Source: Sphingomonas tagetis (GTDB lineage: Bacteria > Pseudomonadota > Alphaproteobacteria > Sphingomonadales > Sphingomonadaceae). Taken from it: 64,000 nucleotides of DNA. Position 1 is the stretch's first letter. The number at the start of each line of letters is the position of its first letter. Below are positions 52,675 through 61,911 of the stretch, one piece after another. The DNA lies in NCBI RefSeq assembly GCF_024211275.1, contig NZ_JAMLDX010000003.1, positions 124,001-188,000 on the forward strand. Reading direction: 5' to 3'. The notes under the pieces are model-generated. The model saw only the letters and a list, made by a program, of their open reading frames with translations, was not told the origin of the DNA and ran no database searches. The position numbers and the translations under genes are program-made.

Positions 52675-52704
52675 GCAATGACAAACAGGCTATCGTCTCA
52701 TACC
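52675..52704 (+). repeat. 30-bp dispersed repeat, copy 2
   Basis: Partner of 50833-50862 with one mismatch (G for T at the 21st base). It lies between the amidohydrolase start and the LysR start. The minus-strand continuation reads TTGCGAGCCGCGC, closer to the full sphingomonad intergenic repeat than copy 1. Confidence 0.75.
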
Positions 52705-52758
52705 GGCCCGGGCGCGATAGCGGTTGCCGCAACCGGCCAAAACACCCAACATCCCGCC

Positions 52759-53667
52759 ATGCATCAGCGGCTCACTCTGCCCCAGCTCGAGGCGTTCCTG
52801 ACGCTGGAGGCAACCGCCAATTTCAGCGCGGCGGCGGCAGCGCTGGGCGTGTCGCAACCGGCCTTCAGCCGCACCATCCACCAGATCGAGGTACGGCTGG
52901 GCGTGCGGCTGTTCGACCGCGATTCGCGCCATGTCCGGCTGACCCCGGCGGGCCAGCAGCTCCGCCCGATCGCCGAGCGGCTGCTCAAGGATTACGACCG
53001 GCTGTTCCGCGAGTTCGAATCGCATGTCGAGGGCCGCGAAGGGCGCGTGCGCGTCGCGACGCTGCCGTCGATCGCCGCGACGCTGCTGCCCGGCGCGATC
53101 CGGCGGTTCTGCGAAACGCATCCCGGCGTCAAGGTCGATATCTGGGAGGATGTCGGGCCGCCCGTGCATCGGATGGTGGCGGAGGGCGAAGCCGATATCG
53201 GGATCGCGCCGCGGCCCGCGGCGTCGATGGCGCTCGATTTCAAGCCGATCTATCAGGACCGGCTCGTGCTGGTTTGCCGCGCCGATGACGAGCTGGCGCG
53301 CGCGGCGCATGGCTGGTCGGTGTTCGGCGAGCGTCCGTTCATCGCGATGTCGACCGACACTGACCTGCGCGGCATGATCGACCGGGCGCTGGCCGCGGCC
53401 AATGTCGTGGTCGAACCGCTGTTCAACTGCAAATATCCGACGACCGCGGGCGCTTTGGTCATCGAATCGCAGGGGATCAGCATCCTCACCCGGCTGGGCG
53501 TCGAGCAGATCCGCAGCCCCGATCTCGCTTGGCGAGAGCTCGACGGACCCGACGCGTTCCGGCTGATCGGCCTGGTCACCTCGCCCGGCCGGTCGCTGAT
53601 GAGTCCGGCGCATGATTTCATGCGCGAGGTCGAGAAGGAAGCCCGCGCGCTCGGGCGCGCGGCATAA
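52759..53667 (+). CDS. LysR-family regulator (paralogue of 43788-44735)
   Basis: 302 residues from the ATG at 52759. Winged helix LTLPQLEAFLTLEATANFSAAAAALGVSQPAFSRTI, then the effector domain VRVATLPSIAATLLPGAIRRF. It resembles the regulator at 43788 throughout, so the two probably respond to related ligands. It is divergent from the amidohydrolase gene and lies upstream of the receptor-acylase pair, and may control both. Confidence 0.9.
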   Translation: MHQRLTLPQLEAFLTLEATANFSAAAAALGVSQPAFSRTIHQIEVRLGVRLFDRDSRHVRLTPAGQQLRPIAERLLKDYDRLFREFESHVEGREGRVRVATLPSIAATLLPGAIRRFCETHPGVKVDIWEDVGPPVHRMVAEGEADIGIAPRPAASMALDFKPIYQDRLVLVCRADDELARAAHGWSVFGERPFIAMSTDTDLRGMIDRALAAANVVVEPLFNCKYPTTAGALVIESQGISILTRLGVEQIRSPDLAWRELDGPDAFRLIGLVTSPGRSLMSPAHDFMREVEKEARALGRAA

Positions 53668-53670
53668 TCG

Positions 53671-53710
53671 TCATATGACTCAAGGTATTGAGCTATGACT
53701 CAAATGTCAT
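53671..53710. promoter_or_regulatory. Operator-like repeats before the TonB receptor
   Basis: TATGACTCAA occurs at 53674-53683 and 53694-53703, exactly 20 bp apart. Overlapping inverted repeats are CTCAA-ggta-TTGAG (53679-53692) and ATGAC-N6-GTCAT (53695-53710). This is a dense, AT-rich cluster in an otherwise GC-rich gap, just after the LysR stop and 100 bp before the receptor start. Probably a regulator binding site or promoter of the receptor-acylase operon. Confidence 0.5.
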
Positions 53711-53813
53711 GGCGCGGGTAGCGCGCTAAGGCCACTCTCTTGCTGTCCGGTGCGCCGCCGCGCTGGGACAGGGTGAGCCGCACGGACATGATCCGGCGGC
53801 CGAACGGGGAGAG

Positions 53814-56777
53814 ATGTCGATGGTTCACGGGTCAATCGCGCGCCGTTTTTCGAAATTCCAGGCTCTCACAGGCGTCGCCGCCGTCGCGCTCGCCGCCACG
53901 CCGGCGCTGGCGCAGACCGCGCCGCCGCAAGCCGCCGAACCGCAGGAGGAGCAGGCCGAGAGCGGTTCGAACCGCGAGATCGTGGTCACCGCCACCCGCG
54001 TCGTCCGCGACGGCTATGCCGCGCCGACGCCGGTAACGGTGTTCGGCGAGGAGGACCTCGCCCGCGCCGGTCAGAGCAACGTCTTTCAGGCGGTCAACCA
54101 GCTCCCCTCGCTCGCGGGCAGCAACTCGACCCAGACCTTCGGCACCACGCAGAGCACCGGCACTGGCGGCCTCAGCACGCTCAACCTGCGCGGCCTCGGC
54201 ACCAACCGCACGCTGACCCTGCTCAACGGCCAGCGCGTGGTCGGCGCGCTCAACATCGGCGTGACCGATGCCGGCTCGTTTCCGCAGGGGCTGGTCAAGC
54301 GAGTCGATATCGTGACCGGCGGCGCCTCGGCAAGCTGGGGCTCGGACGCGGTCGCGGGCGTGGTCAACTACATCCTCGACGACCAGTTTGTCGGCCTCAA
54401 GGGCAACATCAATGGCGGCGTCACCACCTATGGCGACAACAAGCAATATTCGGTCTCGCTGACCGGCGGCTTCCGCTTCGCCAACGACCGCGCGCATTTC
54501 GTGATCAGCGGCGAATATCAGGACAATGACGGCGTCCCGCGAGGCAGCGGCAAGCGCGACTGGTATGACGGCACCAAGGTGCTGATGCGCACCATCGCCA
54601 CCACCCCGGCGGGCGAGCCGCAATATATCGTCGCGCCGCGCGTGGTCGATACGCGGCTGGCGCCGGGCGGCGTCATCACCGCCGGCCCGCTGCGCGGCAC
54701 TGCCTTCGGTCCCGGCGGGGCACCGTTCGCCTTCCAATATGGCACGATTGTCGGTGTCGACATGAGCGGCGGCACGCAGATCGGCGACATCGCCGACAAC
54801 TCCAACCTCGAAGCGGCGATGCGGCGCGAGACGATCTATGCACGGCTTGGTTTCGATATCACCGACGATGTCACGCTGTGGGGCAGCTTCAACTATGGCG
54901 GCGTGCTGACCACCGCGCACTCTTTCCCCGGCCAGTATCGCACCGGTACGCTCACCATCCAGTGCGGCAACGCGCTCAACGGTGCCGGCTCGCTACCGGG
55001 GTCGGGCGCCAACCCGTTCGTCCCCGCGTCGATCCAGCAGGCGTGCATCAACAACAACATCACCAGCTTCGCCATGGGCAGCTATATCGCCGACCTGCCT
55101 GACACGATCGCGGTCAACGAGCGCAACATGCATCGCTTCGCCGTCGGCCTCGACGGCAGCTTCGAGGCACTGGGCAGCGACTGGAAGTTCAACGCCTATG
55201 GCGCGATCGGCAAGACCTATACGAAGTCGCTGATTCAGAACAACACGCTGACCAACCTGGTGTTCGCGGCGATCGACGCGATCCCCGGACCCAATGGCAC
55301 GGTAATCTGCCGCTCCGCCGCCGCGCGTGCCGCGGGCTGCGTGCCGCTCAACGTGATCGGCACCGGCGTTGCTTCGCAGGCGGCGCTCAACTGGATCAAG
55401 GGCGAGCCGTGGATCAAGACCTGGCTGCAACAGGACGTCGCCGCGCTCAACCTCTCGGGCGAGCCGTTCAGCAATTGGGCCGGCCCGGTCTCGATCGCGT
55501 TCGGTGTCGAATATCGCCGTGAATCCTTCCGTCAGGAATCCGATCCCTTTTCGGTCGGCAATGGCGGCAACACGCTGCTCAATGCCGGCGGCAACAACTA
55601 TTTCACCGGCAATTTCCGCTCGTCGCAGGGTGCGTTCCATGTGTGGGAAGGCTATCTCGAAACGGTGCTGCCGCTGTTCGATGGCGATGGCATGGGCAAG
55701 GCGGAGCTGAGCGGCGCGGTGCGTGCGACGCAATACAGCCAGTCGGGTTACGTCACGACGTGGAAGGCGGGCGGCACGTGGGACACGCCGCTGACCGGAT
55801 TGCGCCTGCGCGGCGTCGTTTCGCGCGACATTCGCGCCCCCAACCTCGCCGAGCTGTTCCGCGCGCCGGCCAATCTGTTTGCCAGCTTCACCGATTTCGT
55901 CCCGCAGGCGCCCGGCCAGCCGCAGACCTATGACGTCAATCAGGCGACCGTCTCCAACCTCGACCTGCGGCCGGAAAAGTCGAACACGTTCGAGATCGGC
56001 GCGATCTATCGGCCGGAATGGCTACCGGGCTTCAGCGCGTCGGTCGACTTCTACCGCATCAAGGTGACGGATGCGATCAGCACGCTGAGCGGTATCCAGC
56101 AGGTCGCGACGCTGTGTCAGGGCGGCAATGCCGATGCCTGCGCGGCGATCACACGCAACCCCGCGGGCAAGGCGACCGAGATCCGCCTGGTGCCGATCAA
56201 CATCTCCTCCCTCGTCACCAAGGGCCTCGATATCGAGGCATCATACCGTACCGAGGTACCGGCGTTGATCGGATCGAACGGCAGCCTCACGATCCGCGCA
56301 CTGGCCACGCATGTGTTCAACTATACCAACACCCCGGGCCTGCCCGGCACGGTGCCGCAGGAACAGGCTGGGGTGAATTCGAACGCGGTCAACGTCTCGA
56401 TCCCCAACTGGCGGCTCTATGCCACGCAGTCGTACAGCACCGACCGGTTCAGCTTCACGGTGATCGAGCGCTATGTCAGCCCCGGCGTGATCGCCAACAA
56501 CTTCATCGAATGCGCCAGCGCGTGCCCGTTGCCGACCGCGACCAATCCGACGATCAACAACAACCAGATCGCCGGCGCGACCTATGTCGATATCGGCGCG
56601 ACCTTCAAGATCACGCCGAAGATCGAGATCTATGGCAAGGTCGACAACCTCTTCAACATCGATCCGCCGCTCGTGCCCTATTACGGCATCAACCCCTATC
56701 TGGTGCGCTCGGTGAACAACAGCATGTACGACCTGCTGGGTCGTTTCTACCGCGTCGGCGTGCGGTTCAGCCTGTGA
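53814..56777 (+). CDS. TonB-dependent receptor paired with an acylase
   Basis: 987 residues. It has a signal peptide ending TPALAQ and a TonB-box-like EIVVTATRVVRDGYAAPTPV. Plug features are LNLRGLGTNRTLTLLNGQRV and GGASASWGSDAVAGVVNY, and the barrel ends VGVRFSL. It is a sphingomonad-type large receptor of the same class as those at 16656 and 34306, but a more distant member. The acylase gene begins about 60 bp later on the same strand, suggesting uptake of the acylated substrate. Confidence 0.92.
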   Translation: MSMVHGSIARRFSKFQALTGVAAVALAATPALAQTAPPQAAEPQEEQAESGSNREIVVTATRVVRDGYAAPTPVTVFGEEDLARAGQSNVFQAVNQLPSLAGSNSTQTFGTTQSTGTGGLSTLNLRGLGTNRTLTLLNGQRVVGALNIGVTDAGSFPQGLVKRVDIVTGGASASWGSDAVAGVVNYILDDQFVGLKGNINGGVTTYGDNKQYSVSLTGGFRFANDRAHFVISGEYQDNDGVPRGSGKRDWYDGTKVLMRTIATTPAGEPQYIVAPRVVDTRLAPGGVITAGPLRGTAFGPGGAPFAFQYGTIVGVDMSGGTQIGDIADNSNLEAAMRRETIYARLGFDITDDVTLWGSFNYGGVLTTAHSFPGQYRTGTLTIQCGNALNGAGSLPGSGANPFVPASIQQACINNNITSFAMGSYIADLPDTIAVNERNMHRFAVGLDGSFEALGSDWKFNAYGAIGKTYTKSLIQNNTLTNLVFAAIDAIPGPNGTVICRSAAARAAGCVPLNVIGTGVASQAALNWIKGEPWIKTWLQQDVAALNLSGEPFSNWAGPVSIAFGVEYRRESFRQESDPFSVGNGGNTLLNAGGNNYFTGNFRSSQGAFHVWEGYLETVLPLFDGDGMGKAELSGAVRATQYSQSGYVTTWKAGGTWDTPLTGLRLRGVVSRDIRAPNLAELFRAPANLFASFTDFVPQAPGQPQTYDVNQATVSNLDLRPEKSNTFEIGAIYRPEWLPGFSASVDFYRIKVTDAISTLSGIQQVATLCQGGNADACAAITRNPAGKATEIRLVPINISSLVTKGLDIEASYRTEVPALIGSNGSLTIRALATHVFNYTNTPGLPGTVPQEQAGVNSNAVNVSIPNWRLYATQSYSTDRFSFTVIERYVSPGVIANNFIECASACPLPTATNPTINNNQIAGATYVDIGATFKITPKIEIYGKVDNLFNIDPPLVPYYGINPYLVRSVNNSMYDLLGRFYRVGVRFSL

Positions 56778-56838
56778 TATGAGCGGAGGCGCTCGCGGCG
56801 CGGGCGCCTCCTGCGACGAAGAAAACCGGAGAGGCGGG

Positions 56839-59316
56839 GTGAGCGTAATGCGTACCGGGATGATGTTGTGCGTGGTGTCGGCAATCGGGCTGTTGAGCGC
56901 TCCGGCGGTTGCCCAGTCGGCCAGATCCGAGAGCAAAAAGGTCGAACCGCGCAAGGGCAGCGCGGTGATCAAGCGCGACAAATATGGCGTGCCCAGCATC
57001 TATGCCGACGACACGTACAGCCTGTTCTACGGCTATGGTTACGCTTTGGCCGAGGACCGGCTGTTCCAGATGGAATCGACCAAGCGCTCGTCGCAGGGGC
57101 GTGCGGCGGCGGTGTTCGGGCCGGACTATCTGGAAAAGGACCGCGACGTCCTCACCAATTACGATCCCGAGCAGTTGCGTCCGCAGCTCGCTGCGCTGAA
57201 GGGCGAGCATCGACTTGCGATCGACGGCATGGTCGCCGGGATCAACGCGCGCATCGCCGAGGTGCTGGCCAGCCCGCAGACGCTGATGCCCAAGCAGTTC
57301 AACGATTACGGCTTCCGGCCCGAACCGTGGACCGACCTCGACATCGCCATGTCCTGGCTCGGGCAATTGCTGTTCCGCTTCTCCGACTATAGTTCGCAGG
57401 TGTCGAACGTGACCCTGCTTTCGGAACTCACCGCGAAGCACGGTGCTACCGAAGCGAAGCGTATCTTCTCGACCTTGCGCTGGCGCGACGATCCCAGCGC
57501 GCCGCTGACCGTGCATGTCGAAGACCAGCAGGCGGGCCGCGCCGGGGTGCCGGGCCGCGCCTTCCGCCCGCCCGAGCTGTCGGGGCTCAAGCCGATCTCG
57601 CCCGCCGCCGGCGCCGAGGAAGCGCGCCAGTCGGTGTCGCTATGGGGCGGCACCGGGCCGGACAAGACGCCGCATTCGAGCAACAGCTGGCTCGCCAACC
57701 GGACCAAGCTGATCGACGCCGATGCCGTGCTGTACAGTGGGCCGCAGGTCGGTGATCAGGTGCCGAGCATGATCTGGGCGGCGTCGCTTCACGGCGCGGG
57801 GATCGATGTCACCGGATCGACCTATCCCGGCCTGCCGTACTTTCACTTCGGCACCAACGGCTACATCGCCTGGGGCCGTACCGCGCTGGCGGGCAGTATC
57901 CTCGATCTGTTTCAGGAACAGCTCAACCCCGCCAATCCGCGCGAATACCGCTTCAAGGGGCGGTGGGTGCCGATGACGAAGCGCACCGTTCGCATCGACG
58001 TGAAGGGCGGCAGGAGCGAGACGATCGATCTGTGGTCGACCGTGCATGGCCCGGTCGTCACCTTCGACGACAAGAACCGCACTGCCTATTCCAAGCGCCG
58101 GTCCTGGGCGGGCCGCGAGATGGAGACGATGTTCGCCTATTATGATGAGATGAAGGCGAAGAACTTCACGCAATGGTCGGCGGCCATCGCGCGCAAGTCG
58201 AACAATCAGAGCCAATATTATGCCGACCGGGAGGGCAATATCGGCTATATCCAGGCGGGCCGCTATCCGATCCGCGCGCCGGGGCACGAGATCCAGCTGC
58301 CGACGCCGGGCACGGGCGAGCGCGAATGGGTGGGCTTCCAGCCCGCCGCCGACAATGCCCGCGTGCTCAACCCCAAGCGCGGCTATATCGCCAATTGGAA
58401 CAACCGTCCGTCGATCGACGTGCTCAACACCGACACGTTGCTGTGGTCGCGGCTCAACCATGTCGATGCGATCACGCGCCAGTTCGACGCCAGGGACAAG
58501 ATGACGGTGTCGGAGGTGTGGGACATCAACCGCGATGCCTCGCACGCCAGCAAGCAGCACGCCTATTTCGTGCCGCTGATCGCCGCCGCTGTCGCGAACG
58601 AGCCGGCGAACAGCCGCATCCGCAAGGTCGCCGACGCGATCACCGGCTGGGACGGGCAGCAGGAGGACAGCACAAAGTCGGGCCGCTATTCCTCGCCCGG
58701 CGTCGCTGCCTATTATCAATGGATGGAGATCGCGCTGACGCGCTTCTTCGAGCGCGACGTGCCCAAACGCTATCTGCAAGGCTGCGAGACCGGCGAATCC
58801 GCGCTCAACTGCGAGCGCGGCCAGCCGCTCGGCGCGCAAGTCATGTATTTCGCGCTGGCCAAGGGCCAGCCGGGCAACGTGACGCCGCCGCATGACTTCC
58901 TGCGCGGCGGCGATCCCGGTGCGTTCATCCGCAAGACGCTGGCCGAGGCGGACAAGGCGCTGACCGAGACTTATGGCGCCGAGCCGGCCAAGTGGCTGGC
59001 GAAGACGCGGGTCAAGGACTGGAGCAATTTGAGCCCGGCGGGCGTGCCGTGGAGCAGCCCGGAGGAGCGGATCGAATATCCGGTCGATCAGCAACGCGGC
59101 ACGATGAGCGCCTTCTACGTGTTCCGCGACGGCAAGGTCACGATGTGCGACGCGGTGCCCCCGGGCCAGAGCGGCTTCGTCGCGCCCGACGGCAAGCCCA
59201 GCCCGTATTACCGCGACCAGCAGGACATCTATACCAGCTTCGGCTGCAAGAACCGGCCGGTGACCAAGGCGGAGATCGACGCGGCGACGGTGAGCGAGAA
59301 GAAGCTGAGTTTCTGA
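56839..59316 (+). CDS. Penicillin acylase family Ntn-hydrolase
   Basis: 825 residues if begun at GTG 56839, 4-5 bp after GGAGAGG; ATG 56848 and ATG 56779 are alternatives. A signal peptide is present (MMLCVVSAIGLLSAPAVAQ). The alpha chain contains KRDKYGVPSIYADDTYSLFYGYGYALAEDRLFQME in outline. The autocatalytic site is HSSNSW, with the nucleophile Ser at about residue 281 starting the beta chain. Family enzymes hydrolyse the amide of penicillins, N-acyl-homoserine lactones or other N-acyl amides in the periplasm. Substrate unknown. Confidence 0.88.
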   Translation: MSVMRTGMMLCVVSAIGLLSAPAVAQSARSESKKVEPRKGSAVIKRDKYGVPSIYADDTYSLFYGYGYALAEDRLFQMESTKRSSQGRAAAVFGPDYLEKDRDVLTNYDPEQLRPQLAALKGEHRLAIDGMVAGINARIAEVLASPQTLMPKQFNDYGFRPEPWTDLDIAMSWLGQLLFRFSDYSSQVSNVTLLSELTAKHGATEAKRIFSTLRWRDDPSAPLTVHVEDQQAGRAGVPGRAFRPPELSGLKPISPAAGAEEARQSVSLWGGTGPDKTPHSSNSWLANRTKLIDADAVLYSGPQVGDQVPSMIWAASLHGAGIDVTGSTYPGLPYFHFGTNGYIAWGRTALAGSILDLFQEQLNPANPREYRFKGRWVPMTKRTVRIDVKGGRSETIDLWSTVHGPVVTFDDKNRTAYSKRRSWAGREMETMFAYYDEMKAKNFTQWSAAIARKSNNQSQYYADREGNIGYIQAGRYPIRAPGHEIQLPTPGTGEREWVGFQPAADNARVLNPKRGYIANWNNRPSIDVLNTDTLLWSRLNHVDAITRQFDARDKMTVSEVWDINRDASHASKQHAYFVPLIAAAVANEPANSRIRKVADAITGWDGQQEDSTKSGRYSSPGVAAYYQWMEIALTRFFERDVPKRYLQGCETGESALNCERGQPLGAQVMYFALAKGQPGNVTPPHDFLRGGDPGAFIRKTLAEADKALTETYGAEPAKWLAKTRVKDWSNLSPAGVPWSSPEERIEYPVDQQRGTMSAFYVFRDGKVTMCDAVPPGQSGFVAPDGKPSPYYRDQQDIYTSFGCKNRPVTKAEIDAATVSEKKLSF

Positions 59317-59339
59317 CGTTTGCATCAGCTGCGCTGATC

Positions 59340-59426
59340 GCGGTGCCGGCCCGCTCCCCCACCCGGCCACCCATCGGCAGAATATTCTGGAATGGGTGGC
59401 CGGGTGGGGGAGCGGGCCGGCACCGC
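59340..59426. repeat. 35-bp perfect inverted repeat with palindromic centre
   Basis: Arms 59340-59374 and 59392-59426 are perfectly complementary over 35 bp, starting GCGGTGCCGG. The 17-nt spacer holds a second palindrome CAGAATATTCTG (59378-59389). Smaller hairpins flank it: ATCAGC-tgc-GCTGAT at 59324-59338 and GGTTCAGC-tt-GCTGAACC at 59431-59448. It fills the 139 bp between convergent genes. It could be a dispersed genomic repeat, a strong two-way terminator, or both. Confidence 0.9.
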
Positions 59427-59455
59427 ACCCGGTTCAGCTTGCTGAACCGCTCAAA

Positions 59456-60874
59456 TCACGGCCGCTGAAAGCCCTTGCGCACCATCGTACCCCAGCCCTG
59501 CTTCTTGCGCGCGAACTGCCACCAGCCGCGCACGCGCCACAGATTGTTGAGCTGGCGATAGCCGAAATTCTCGAACACCGCGGCAGCGGTGAGCAAGGCG
59601 AGGTCGTGCGCGTTTTCGAGCCGCCGCAGTTGCACTTCCTCGAGCACCAAGGTCGCCACGCTGATGAACACGCCGAAGGTGAAGATCACCGCGACAAAGG
59701 CGAGCAGATGGTCGAGCGAGACCAGCCCCAGCATCCACAACGGCGGCACCAGCGCATAGCCCGCGATCTCGACGATCGGCCCGATCACATCGACGATCCA
59801 CACCTGGCCGAACCCCAGAAAGCCGATCCGGCCATATCTGGGGTTGAGGAACATGTCGCGATGCTTGCGATAGGTTTCGAGGCTGCCGCGCTGCCACCGC
59901 GCGCGCTGGTTGGCGAGGCTGGCGAAGCTCTCCGGCGCCTCGGTCCAGCTCACCGGTTCGGGGATATAGCTGATGCGATAGTCACGCTTGCGGTCGCGCA
60001 GGTGGCGGTGGAGCTTGACGACCAGTTCCATGTCCTCACCGACCGTATTCTGGCTGAACCCGCCGACCTCGATCGCGCTGCTGCGCTTGAACAGGCCGAA
60101 CGCGCCGGAGATGATCATCAGCGCCTGCATCTGGCTGAGGCCGAGCCGCGCCATCAGGAAGGCGCGCAGATATTCGACGACCTGGAACAAGGCGAGCAGG
60201 TTGCGCGGCAGCCGCGCTTCGGTCACCCGCCCATTCTCGACGTGGCAGCCATTGGCGATGCGGATCGTCCCGCCGACCGCGACGGTGCGCACCGGGTCCT
60301 CAACGAAGGGCCGCACGACACGGATCAACGCGTCGGACTCAAGCAGCGTATCGGCGTCGATCACGCAGACGAGCGGCGTGCGCGCGACGTTGATCCCTGC
60401 GTTCATCGCATCGGCCTTGCCGCCATTCTCCTTGTCGATCACCAGCAGCCGCGGATAGGCGGGGTTGGCGTAAAGGCCGCGGACCGGCCGGTTCTCGACC
60501 GCGAGCTCGTAATAACGCTGCACCGGTTCCAGCCGGTAATGCGCGATCAGGCGGGCGAGCGTCCCATCCTTCGACCCGTCATTGACGACCAGCACTTCGA
60601 ACTCGGTATAGTGAAGCGCGAGCAGCGCCTCGACGCTCTCGATGATCGACAGCTCCTCGTTATAGGCGGGCGCGATGACTGCGATCGGCGGGGCGACGTC
60701 CGCGTAACGCTCCCACAGCACCGCCGTCGAGGTGGTCGGCGGGCGGCAGTGCAGCGCGTAGCCGGCATAGCTCAACTGCACGAGGTAGAGCAGGATCTGG
60801 ACGAGTCCGGTGGCGACGACGAACCAGGTGACGAGATGCGCCGCCTGATAGGACCAGTCGGGAAAATCGATCAC
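59456..60874 (-). CDS. Processive family 2 glycosyltransferase, membrane-bound
   Basis: 472 residues from the GTG at 60874, overlapping the HEAT gene stop by 4 bp. An N-terminal membrane helix is followed by the GT2 domain with VIAPAYNEELSIIE, VVNDGSKDGT, VIDADTLLE (DxD), VGEDMELVV (catalytic ED) and QRARWQRG (QxxRW). Three to four C-terminal membrane helices follow. This is the motif set of PgaC/cellulose-synthase-like polymerases, so it probably polymerises and extrudes a polysaccharide across the inner membrane. Last gene of the operon; polymer unknown. Confidence 0.87.
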   Translation of the reverse strand: MIDFPDWSYQAAHLVTWFVVATGLVQILLYLVQLSYAGYALHCRPPTTSTAVLWERYADVAPPIAVIAPAYNEELSIIESVEALLALHYTEFEVLVVNDGSKDGTLARLIAHYRLEPVQRYYELAVENRPVRGLYANPAYPRLLVIDKENGGKADAMNAGINVARTPLVCVIDADTLLESDALIRVVRPFVEDPVRTVAVGGTIRIANGCHVENGRVTEARLPRNLLALFQVVEYLRAFLMARLGLSQMQALMIISGAFGLFKRSSAIEVGGFSQNTVGEDMELVVKLHRHLRDRKRDYRISYIPEPVSWTEAPESFASLANQRARWQRGSLETYRKHRDMFLNPRYGRIGFLGFGQVWIVDVIGPIVEIAGYALVPPLWMLGLVSLDHLLAFVAVIFTFGVFISVATLVLEEVQLRRLENAHDLALLTAAAVFENFGYRQLNNLWRVRGWWQFARKKQGWGTMVRKGFQRP

Positions 60875-61911
60875 GGCTGAAGTCCGCGTTCGGCGAGCAT
60901 CGTGCTCGCAGCCTCGCGCGCCGGGCCATAGCCATGCGCCGCAGCGGCGCGCAGCCGGGCGAGTCCGGCGTCGCCGAGGCCGAGCAGCGCTTCGGCGGCG
61001 CGAAAGCGCACCCACCATTCGCGGTCGTTGAGCAGCTGGCCGAGCCGGTCGACGCTGTCGGTCAGCGCGATACGGCCGACCGCGCGCGCCGCCGCCGCAC
61101 GCGCCGCCATCGATCCGCTCGACAGCCCGGCGAGGATCGCGGTCTTGCCGCTGGGATGGCCGAGCTTGCCGAGCGCGTGGAGATAGCGCGGAAGTTCCTC
61201 GCTGCCGTCATCGGCCTCCAGCGCGAGCGCGGCGAGCACCGGGACCAGCGAATAGTCGCCGGTATCGGCCATCGCCTCGATCGCGGCGAGGCGGACGTCG
61301 AGATTCTGGTCGGGCTCGAGCACCAGCGCCTTGACCTGGTCGGGCCTTGCCTGCGCGATCGAGCGGAACAGGCGCACCATGGTCCGCGGCGAGTGTTCGG
61401 AGCCGAGCCCCAACCGGCGCACCAGATCGCGCGCGTCGAGCGGCTCGCCGCGCTCGGCCAGCGCCTGCGCCGCGGCGAGGCGGATGTCGGCCGCGGGGTC
61501 GTCGAGCGCGCGATCGAGCGCGCGGCGGCTCACCGGGTCGTCGAACTCGACCAGCCCGCGCAATGCGACGGTGCGCTTGCGCTGCGAGATCGAGCGCATC
61601 TGCCGGGCGAGCCGCCGCGGCACGCCGAGCCGCGCGGCATTGGCGATGAACGCCTGCCGCTCGGCGCCGCGAACGAGCTGAATCAGTTCGAGCGAAAGAT
61701 CGGCGATGACCGCATCGGAGATGCCGTGCGCCGCCGCCGGCGTGACCTCCCCGCCGCCGAGCAACAGCGGCGCAAGCCGCCGCCGCGCCGCCGCATGGCG
61801 CGCGCGTTGCCGGTTGGTCCAGAAGCGCAGCAGGACGAGCAGCAGCATGACCGCGAGGGCCGCAGCGGCGAGTACCAGCGACGCGGTCCAGATGAGCCGC
61901 AGCGCGGTCAA
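60871..61911 (-). CDS. HEAT-repeat protein with N-terminal membrane anchor
   Basis: 346 residues. One membrane helix lies near the N-terminus (LIWTASLVLAAAALAVMLLLVLL). The rest is helical HEAT-like repeats, e.g. DPAADIRLAAAQALAERGEP, DVRLAAIEAMADTGD, NDREWWVRFRAAEALLGLGD. Such proteins act as scaffolds. It overlaps the barrel gene upstream and the glycosyltransferase gene downstream by 4 bp each. It probably tethers the polymerase to a partner on the cytoplasmic face. Confidence 0.85.
   Translation of the reverse strand: MTALRLIWTASLVLAAAALAVMLLLVLLRFWTNRQRARHAAARRRLAPLLLGGGEVTPAAAHGISDAVIADLSLELIQLVRGAERQAFIANAARLGVPRRLARQMRSISQRKRTVALRGLVEFDDPVSRRALDRALDDPAADIRLAAAQALAERGEPLDARDLVRRLGLGSEHSPRTMVRLFRSIAQARPDQVKALVLEPDQNLDVRLAAIEAMADTGDYSLVPVLAALALEADDGSEELPRYLHALGKLGHPSGKTAILAGLSSGSMAARAAAARAVGRIALTDSVDRLGQLLNDREWWVRFRAAEALLGLGDAGLARLRAAAAHGYGPAREAASTMLAERGLQP

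Noticed and set aside
50833..52704. Composite transposon around the amidohydrolase gene
   Set aside because: The flanking repeats are 30 bp direct copies, with no transposase, terminal inverted repeats or target duplication.
56839..59316. Quorum-quenching AHL acylase
   Set aside because: Possible for the family, but nothing in the sequence or neighbours distinguishes homoserine-lactone substrates from other N-acyl amides, so only the family is called.
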